Assembly (NCBI RefSeq): GCF_000223985.1
Contig: NZ_AFWV01000006.1
Coordinates: forward strand, 124,001 to 188,000
Source: Thiocapsa marina 5811
Lineage (GTDB): Bacteria > Pseudomonadota > Gammaproteobacteria > Chromatiales > Chromatiaceae
Length of the DNA: 64,000 nt
Direction: 5' to 3'
A program made the position numbers and the translations under genes. Below are positions 58,240 through 64,000 of this stretch, one piece after another. The notes below the pieces were generated by a model, which did not search any database, had not been told where the DNA came from, and was given only the letters and a program-made list of their open reading frames with translations. Position 1 is the first letter of the stretch. Each line of letters starts with the position of its first letter.

Positions 58240-58295
58240 AGTCTATCTCAGATCCAAAATCTCGGTTGATCCGCAGGCTCGCGACAGGGCCTGCT

Positions 58296-61088
58296 TCAGC
58301 CCGTGTTTCGCATCCCCGCAGCGATCGCATTGATCGAGCGCAGCAGAGGGTCCAGCCATTCTTCGCGTTTCTCTTCCTCGCGCTCGTTACGATAACGCTC
58401 CAGAAGCGAGACCTGGATATGGTTCAACGGGTCCAGATAGATATTGCGACGCGCCAGGGAACGCTGAAGATCCGGCGTCTCCTCCATCAGACCGCGCAGG
58501 CCGGCGACGTTCAAGACTTGGACCAAGGTGCGCTCGTACTCGGCCTCGATGATGCCGTAGATCGCCTCGGCCTGCTCCCGGTTCTCGGCGAGACGGGCGT
58601 AGGCCCGCGCGATATGCATCTCGGCCTTGAAGAGCGACATCTGGGTATTGGACAAGAGCGCGCGGAAATAGGGCCATTCCTGGTACATCTTCTGGAGCTT
58701 CACGAGACGCTCGAGATCGTTGCCGCGGTAGCGCTCGATGGCATAGCCGATGCCGAACCAGGCGGGCAAGGTCTGACGCGACTGGGCCCATCCGAAGACC
58801 CAGGGGATGGCGCGGATGGACTTCAAGGAGCGATCCGCCTTTTTGCGATGTGACGGGCGCGAGCCGATGTTCAACAGGGCGATCCCGTCGAGCGGGGTGC
58901 ACTCGTAGAAATAATCGAGAAAGCCCTCGGTCTCCTGCGTGAGCTTCCGATAGGCCTCCTCGCCGTAGCGGGCGAGTTCGTCCATGACGCCGAGATAATC
59001 CTTGCGGTCCTCGGGCGGAGGCTCGATCAGACAGCGACTGGCCTTGATGAGCCCGCTGATGCCCAGCGTCAGCTCGTAACGCGCGGTCTCGGGATTCGCA
59101 TAGCGGTAGGAGAGCACCTCGCCCTGCTCGGTGAGCTTGATCTGTCCATGCACCGTATCGGTGGGCTGAGCGAGGATGGCCTCGTGGGTCGGCCCGCCGC
59201 CGCGCCCCACCGTACCGCCGCGTCCGTGGAAGAGTCGGCAGGAGACGCCCTCGTCGTCGGCAAGCTGGATCACCCGGCGCTGCGCCTCGTAGAGACGCCA
59301 GCTCGAGGCCAGAATACCGCCGTCTTTGCAGGAATCCGAATACCCGAGCATGACCTCTTGCTGATTACCCGAAGCCTTCAGCAGCGCGCTGTAGGTCGGA
59401 TCCTTGAACAGCCGCCCCATCACCTCCCCGATGCGGTTTAGATCGTCGATGGTCTCGAACAGGGGCGAGACCTGGATCTTGCAGAACCAATCCCGGCAAT
59501 CCTTCCCGGCGAGTCCGGCAAGCCGCGCCAACAGCATCACCTCCATGACATGACTGGCGTAATGGGTCATGGAGATGACGTACTGCCCGAACAGACTCTC
59601 GCTGATCTCGGCACGCATTCGCGCCATCACCTCGAAGACCTCCAGCGTCTCGCGGGTCTCCGGGGTCAAGGTCGCCTTGTCGATCACGAAGGGGTGCGGA
59701 TGGGCGATCGCCTCCGCCAGGGCCATCAGGCGCTGCTCTTCGTCGAATGCCTGATAAAAGGGCGCGCCGGCTTGACGCGCAAACAGCTCGGTCACGGCCT
59801 CGGTGTGGCGAATCGACTCCTGCCGGATGTCGAGATGCACGAGGTGGAAGCCGAAGGTCTCGGCGAGCCGGATGAGATCCTGCAGCGGGCCGGCCGCGGC
59901 GTTGGCATCGCCATGGTGATGCAGCGAGTCGCGGATCAAGTACAGATCGGCGAGGAAGTCGCGCTCGCTCGCGTACCCGGCCGGCTGGGTCGGATCGTAC
60001 CGCCCCGCCATGCGCGCCCGAATCCGCTTCAGATTCGCGCCGAGACGATGATCCATCATCGCCAGCTTGCGCCGATAGGGCTCATGGACATAACGGCGCA
60101 GGCTCTGCCCCATGGTGTCGACCCAATAGTCCTCGTCCGCATCCAAGCTGTCCATGAAGGCCGGCGACGGCTGGCAGATGGAGCTGGCGTGGCTGAGCAT
60201 GCGATGCAGCTTGCGGATACGCTCGAGGTAGAGCTCGAGGACCAGCTCGCCGTGCATGCGAACGGCGAGCTCCGTGGTCTCGGGCTTGACGAAGGGGTTG
60301 CCGTCGCGGTCCCCGCCGATCCACGACCCGAACCGGATGAAGCTCGGGACCCTGATCCCGGACTGCGCCCCGTAAACCCGGCGCACTGCCTTCTCCAGAA
60401 AGCGATAGACCCGGGGCACCGCCTCGAAGAGAGACTCGCGAAAAAAATAGAGCCCCTGACGGACCTCGTCGGTGACCTGAGGCTTGTGGATCCGGACCTC
60501 GTCGGTCTTCCAGAGGATCTGGATCTGAGTGAGGATGTCCTGAAGTCGGTCCTCGAGCTCCTCGTCGTTGAGCTTGCTGCGATGCAGATCCTGGCCGACC
60601 AGAAAGATCCGGCGGAAGGTCTCCAGGGTCGTCCGTCGCTTGGCCTCGGTGGGATGCGCGGTGAAGACCGGAAGATAGATCAGATGTTCGAGCAGGCTTT
60701 GGAAGTTCTCCGGGCTCACCCCGTCGTCCTTGAAGCGGCGCGCCATCTCGTCGAAGGAGCCGACCCAGAGCCGTTGGCCGGCGGAGATCAGATCCATGCG
60801 TGCAAGATAGGCGTTCAACTCCTCGGCCGTGTTGACCAGCCCGAAATAGATGTTGAAGGCGCGGATGACCTCCGAAAGGGTCTGAGCATCCAAACCCTCG
60901 ATCCGCTTCATCAGCTTCTCGCGCAGCTCGGGGTCGTCGCCTTCGCGCAGCTGCATGAAACCTTCGCGCAGACGCTCGACGATCACCAGCACGCGTTTAC
61001 GGCTGTGCTCGCGCAGCACCTCGCCGAGCAGTGCGGTGAAGAGCTGAACGTCGCGCTCCAGGGCCTGGTCTTGCGGAACATCGTTCAT
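58296..61088 (-). CDS. ppc: Phosphoenolpyruvate carboxylase
   Basis: The 930-residue enzyme carboxylates PEP to oxaloacetate and replenishes the TCA cycle. Active-site motifs are intact: VFTAHPTEAKRRT, IGGDRDGNPFVKPETT, MLGYSDSCKDGGILAS, LFHGRGGTVGRGGGP and GIGYAIER. The C-terminus ends MRNTG as in bacterial enzymes. Length is normal. The gene is divergent from a small secreted protein. Confidence 0.98.
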   Translation of the reverse strand: MNDVPQDQALERDVQLFTALLGEVLREHSRKRVLVIVERLREGFMQLREGDDPELREKLMKRIEGLDAQTLSEVIRAFNIYFGLVNTAEELNAYLARMDLISAGQRLWVGSFDEMARRFKDDGVSPENFQSLLEHLIYLPVFTAHPTEAKRRTTLETFRRIFLVGQDLHRSKLNDEELEDRLQDILTQIQILWKTDEVRIHKPQVTDEVRQGLYFFRESLFEAVPRVYRFLEKAVRRVYGAQSGIRVPSFIRFGSWIGGDRDGNPFVKPETTELAVRMHGELVLELYLERIRKLHRMLSHASSICQPSPAFMDSLDADEDYWVDTMGQSLRRYVHEPYRRKLAMMDHRLGANLKRIRARMAGRYDPTQPAGYASERDFLADLYLIRDSLHHHGDANAAAGPLQDLIRLAETFGFHLVHLDIRQESIRHTEAVTELFARQAGAPFYQAFDEEQRLMALAEAIAHPHPFVIDKATLTPETRETLEVFEVMARMRAEISESLFGQYVISMTHYASHVMEVMLLARLAGLAGKDCRDWFCKIQVSPLFETIDDLNRIGEVMGRLFKDPTYSALLKASGNQQEVMLGYSDSCKDGGILASSWRLYEAQRRVIQLADDEGVSCRLFHGRGGTVGRGGGPTHEAILAQPTDTVHGQIKLTEQGEVLSYRYANPETARYELTLGISGLIKASRCLIEPPPEDRKDYLGVMDELARYGEEAYRKLTQETEGFLDYFYECTPLDGIALLNIGSRPSHRKKADRSLKSIRAIPWVFGWAQSRQTLPAWFGIGYAIERYRGNDLERLVKLQKMYQEWPYFRALLSNTQMSLFKAEMHIARAYARLAENREQAEAIYGIIEAEYERTLVQVLNVAGLRGLMEETPDLQRSLARRNIYLDPLNHIQVSLLERYRNEREEEKREEWLDPLLRSINAIAAGMRNTG

Positions 61089-61592
61089 CGGGCGTTACTC
61101 TGTGCGGACGGCCTCGATAGGGACCGTCACGAAGAAGGGGCGATTCGAGAGCCGGATACTACCTTGCCCGAGCCCGGCCGACAAAAGCCCAGACGAAAAT
61201 CGTGGACATTGTGCGCATGACTCGGGACTGCATTCGACCGGCGTGATCGGGGCGGCGGTGCGCCACTCGCCGCCGGACACGGAAATCGCTCAACACAACC
61301 TCCTCCTGCATCGTCTGCCGCATGATCCGGGGGCTGTGCCGAGCTTGACGGGGGAAGGTGCGCCGGTGCTGCCGGGCTAGGGCATCGATCGCGCCGGAAT
61401 GCAGGGCATCCACCGGATCCTCGACCCGACGATCGCGGCTGCGCGCAAGATACCTGATTTCGCCTCTCATCATGATATTCTTGGCCCGTGTCGCATGCCT
61501 CGACACATCCTGGCGGACACATTTGGTTGATCGTGTATTCGCACCCGACAACACCTGAAGTTATTCCCAATCATCACTCGGAGACATCTCAA
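61089..61592. other. Divergent intergenic region, nothing identified
   Basis: About 500 bp between ppc and the small helical secreted protein. Open frames here lack homology or membrane character, and I see no clear promoter, hairpin or repeat. It must hold the ppc promoter. Confidence 0.4.
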
Positions 61593-61841
61593 ATGACCAT
61601 GAAACAGTCTGTCGTCCTGACTGCAGCCGCCCTCGCCTTGGTCCTGTCGGCCGGAGCCATCGCCGAATCGGCGGCCAAACTGGAAAAGGCGCACGAGAAA
61701 GCGGAAGCCGATCTGACGCTCTCCCCGGAGCATGCGAAGGCCGAGGCCGATCTCAAGAGCATGGACGCGAAGGAGAAGTCGAAGATGGAAGCAGCCGAGG
61801 AGAAGGCCGAGAGTGATCTGAAGAAGATGGAAGCAAAATAA
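61593..61841 (+). CDS. Small secreted helical protein with KAEADL repeats
   Basis: The 82-residue protein has a signal peptide (TAAALALVLSAGAIAES). The highly charged, helical mature part carries repeated K-A-E-(A/S)-D-L units (about five), likely a coiled coil or extended helix. A GGAG site lies nine bases before the ATG. There is no cysteine, so it is not a lipoprotein. It is probably an envelope structural or stress protein; the family is not recognised. Confidence 0.7.
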   Translation: MTMKQSVVLTAAALALVLSAGAIAESAAKLEKAHEKAEADLTLSPEHAKAEADLKSMDAKEKSKMEAAEEKAESDLKKMEAK

Positions 61842-61880
61842 AAGGTCTCGATCGCGATTGATCGCGCCCGATGCGGCAAC

Positions 61881-61911
61881 CCCGCCCGCCCGGCTCGCGC
61901 CGGCGGGCGGG
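61881..61911 (+). terminator. GC-rich hairpin after the small helical protein gene
   Basis: A perfect 10-bp stem CCCGCCCGCC / GGCGGGCGGG with an 11-base loop lies 40 bp after the stop. No T-run follows; it may be a 3' stabilising or Rho-assisted terminator structure. Confidence 0.5.
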
Positions 61912-61979
61912 AATCACATGCAACCCCGGGCCCTGACCCCGGCCGGATAAGCATCCAAACAGCATATAAGGAGACAACG

Positions 61980-62585
61980 ATGAACAAACTCGCCCGATTG
62001 ACCTTGGCGGGCACGCTCGCGCTATGCCCCCTTCTGCTCTCGGCACAGACCGCGACCGACAACGTCCCGGTGGCCGCGGGGGCGACGGTGAAGGAAGTCG
62101 AAGGCACGGTCGTGGTGGTCAACACCGAGACCCGCATGCTGACCATCCGCAAACCGGACGGCGTCTTTCAGGTCATCCATGTCCCGGCCGAGGTGACACG
62201 ACTCGATGAAGTGAGGATCAACGACACGCTGACGATCGCCTATATGGAGGCCGTCGCGATCGATCTTCAAAAGGGAGATGCCGCGGCCGGCGCACCCTCG
62301 GCCACCGCCACGATGGATGTCGACCGTGCAGCGGGGCGTCTGCCCGCCGGCAGCATGGAGGAGACCGTCCGGATCGTCGGTATCGTCGAAGGCGTTAATC
62401 GCGCCAACTCGACGGCCACCATCCGAGGCCCCGAGAACACGGTCACGGTCAACGTGCGTGATCCCGCCATGCTCGAAGGCGTTCGCGCAGGAGACAGCGT
62501 CACCGTCACCTACATCAGCGCGGTCGCGGCCCGGGTTGATCGGAGCAGCAGCGCAACTCGACCGATGCGGCCGGGCTCGCAGTGA
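61980..62585 (+). CDS. Secreted protein with two tandem beta repeats, unknown
   Basis: The 201-residue protein has a signal peptide (LTLAGTLALCPLLLSAQ). Two copies of a ~65-residue beta-rich unit follow: VEGTVVVVNTETRMLTIRKP...VRINDTLTIAYMEAVAI and IVGIVEGVNRANSTATIRGP...VRAGDSVTVTYISAVAA. The pattern suggests small beta-barrel modules. AAGGAGA precedes the ATG. I do not recognise the family. Confidence 0.75.
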   Translation: MNKLARLTLAGTLALCPLLLSAQTATDNVPVAAGATVKEVEGTVVVVNTETRMLTIRKPDGVFQVIHVPAEVTRLDEVRINDTLTIAYMEAVAIDLQKGDAAAGAPSATATMDVDRAAGRLPAGSMEETVRIVGIVEGVNRANSTATIRGPENTVTVNVRDPAMLEGVRAGDSVTVTYISAVAARVDRSSSATRPMRPGSQ

Positions 62586-62604
62586 TCGCCAGCCGATGAA
62601 ATAC

Positions 62605-62631
62605 GGCCCGGCGTGATCGCGACGCCGGGCC
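62605..62631 (+). terminator. Hairpin after the beta-repeat protein gene
   Basis: A perfect 9-bp stem GGCCCGGCG / CGCCGGGCC with a nine-base loop lies 20 bp after the stop. There is no T-run. It separates the gene from the ClC pseudogene. Confidence 0.5.
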
Positions 62632-62685
62632 TGGGGAGACCGCACGGCGCATCGGCACCGGTCAGCGCCGCCCAGCGAGCCAGTT

Positions 62686-63418
62686 GTGGACCTATTGTTG
62701 CCGAACCCGGGCGTGATCCGGCCTGTCGTTCGCGACGTGCGCCGCCCTGTGACCGACTGGATCAAGATCCTCTGGCCGCTCTATCTCGCTGCAGCCCTGG
62801 TCGGGGCGCTGGCCGGACTTGCCGGGGACGCCTTCCACGCCGTCCTCGACCAAGCCGACCAGGGTCCCGAGGTCTTGACGGCGTGCCTGGACTCGGCGCC
62901 GGTTCCGGGCTGGCTCGCTCTGGTCGTCGCGGGTGCGCTCGTCCTGGTTGCTGCACTCTGGATCGTGCGTCGCGTCGCCCCCGAGACCGCCGGCAGCGGC
63001 GTCCAGGAGGTCGAGGTGATCCTCGCCGGACAACGCAAACTGCGTTGGCGGCGGGTTCTCCCCGTCAAATTCGTCGCGTGGACCCTGGCGGTGGGCTGCG
63101 GCCTGGTCCCGGGGTGCGAGGGTCCGACGAGCCACATGGGCGCCGCCCTCGGTCAGATGGCGTCAGAGCGGATGGCGCAGAACAATGGTCATGGGCGCGC
63201 TCTTCGCCGCCGTGCGCGCACCCTTGACCGGGATCATCCTCGTGATCCAGCTGACCGGCGCGGAAGCGATGGCGCTGCCGATTATTCTCACATGCCTCAC
63301 GGCGACCTTCACCGCCGAGGCCATGGGTGGCCACCCGATATCTACAGTCGCCTGCTTGGCCTTGGTGATCGCCCCGCGCCGCGGGCCCCGGGACGCAGAA
63401 TCCCGGCCTTCGGTATGA
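62686..63418 (+). pseudogene. ClC-family chloride channel/transporter, decayed (internal deletion and frameshift)
   Basis: Residues 1-165 of the first frame match the N-terminal part of ClC proteins, with [11 protein letters not shown] (selectivity-filter GSGIP region) and [33 protein letters not shown] (GREGP gating-glutamate region; Glu kept, Arg replaced by Cys). At about 63178 the similarity stops. In another frame from about 63188 it resumes at the far C-terminal motif [38 protein letters not shown]. Roughly 200 or more residues in between are missing. This is a pseudogene from an internal deletion. Confidence 0.82.
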
Positions 63419-64000
63419 TTCTCGCCGCGATGGTGGCGGCGGATCGCCTGTATGTCTCACGGAAGACCGTGGATGGCGCGGCACTCCCGCCAACCACCGA
63501 CCCCGGTCAGGGGCTCTCCCGGCATCGACGCCGGATGACGAGGGCACGCCGACTGTGACGGCTTCGAACCAAGCGCAAGACGTGACGGGCACCGGGATGG
63601 AGGCGCCGGCACCCGTCGCCGAGCACTCTGCCCCGGCGCCCGCTCCGGTCGTCGACCGGGCCCGTTCCAGCATCCAGCTCATCAGCTTGCGAAAAGCATC
63701 GAGCATGGCTCCCTTCGTACGGCGCGAAGGAGTCCTCGATCAACCGCGCACACTGGACGCTGATAGAAGTCGTTCAAGCTGGTATCCAGTCTGGATCGGG
63801 GACTTCGAAAGCCGCGACGAGACCGCGCTCGCGCGGATGCCCGATCGGCTCCGCGAACTCAAGCCCTTGATCCGTCGCCTATCGCCCGAGGAGAATTTAG
63901 CGCCCCTTCGATGACACGTCGTGCGCAACCGGCCGCAACGTCCGGCTGCGCGGTCGTGAACGAGCCGCGCCCTCCGGCACGTCCGGCGGAACCCTCGACC
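63419..64000. other. Window end with no supported gene
   Basis: About 580 bp. A 119-codon frame at 63555-63914 (+) starts with GTG and is Ala/Pro/Val-rich, then Arg-rich, without any family resemblance. Antisense frames overlap it. Given the adjacent pseudogene, this may be decayed sequence, possibly the remnant of the deleted ClC 3' region or a neighbouring gene. Confidence 0.3.

Noticed and set aside
63555-63914. 119-codon gene near the right edge
   Set aside because: It is low-complexity Ala/Pro then Arg-rich, has no homology and overlaps antisense frames beside a pseudogene, so I mention it only as unassigned sequence.

Overview
This is a GC-rich stretch (roughly 64-65% by eye) from a gammaproteobacterium. 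A purple sulfur bacterium of the Chromatiaceae type fits best. That is an inference from a DsrC/TusE-family protein, the classical rpsP-rimM-trmD-rplS order, the parC, rnr-rlmB, ppc and sbcB sequences, and a c-type cytochrome and Mrp/ferredoxin-type redox inventory. I see no insertion sequence, phage region, rRNA gene or CRISPR array. One tRNA gene, tRNA-Leu(CAG), lies at 19573-19659 behind a near-consensus sigma-70 promoter.

The left part (1-31 kb) is mostly housekeeping. It holds a cysteine-less DsrC-family protein, topoisomerase IV subunit A (parC), an MFS-GNAT pair, a SWIM/SNF2 helicase, and a 1,640-residue CBS-PAS(7)-GGDEF-EAL-receiver protein. An outer-membrane 'phenol-degradation' type barrel, trmO, rnr-rlmB and tRNA-Leu follow. 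Next come a three-gene methionine-salvage operon (mtnB-mtnD-mtnC), a DUF2189 membrane protein, a DegP-type protease, a YdcF protein, an NDUFA9-like reductase, a TauE/SafE exporter and a soluble lytic transglycosylase.

From 31.6 to 36 kb there is a compact cluster resembling the 'orange protein' (ORP) loci of sulfate reducers. A DUF134 regulator is divergent from four genes in mirror order: NifX/NifB-type cofactor-binding protein, MinD-type ATPase with ferredoxin domain, a second such ATPase, and a second cofactor-binding protein. A Crp/Fnr regulator and a DUF2892 membrane protein follow, and a strong intrinsic terminator closes the block.

From 36.3 to 51 kb lies the most distinctive accessory block. 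It starts with a sensor kinase with an ABC-substrate-binding-like periplasmic domain and its FixJ/NarL-type partner. A degenerate orphan receiver follows. Then come a LysM-sulfatase fusion, a LysM-HAD phosphatase fusion, a truncated barrel pseudogene, two secreted proteins (one SYLF-like), an octaheme cytochrome c with TPRs, a second sulfatase and an AraC regulator. Exported proteins dominate, so the block looks like a regulated envelope or periplasmic sulfate-ester/phosphate-ester module with its own electron-transfer protein. Its substrate is unknown.

The right part (51-64 kb) returns to conserved genes: sbcB, the rpsP operon, a TelA/XpaC operon with two small membrane-protein genes, and ppc. 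Two small secreted proteins follow, then a decayed ClC chloride-channel pseudogene, and the last ~0.6 kb has no gene I can support.

Three families of palindromic intergenic repeats run through the window. The most abundant is an ~85-90 bp element with termini T(A/G)AACCGCG(T/C)CC. It occurs about ten times, and in several places it supplies the stop codon of the adjacent gene.
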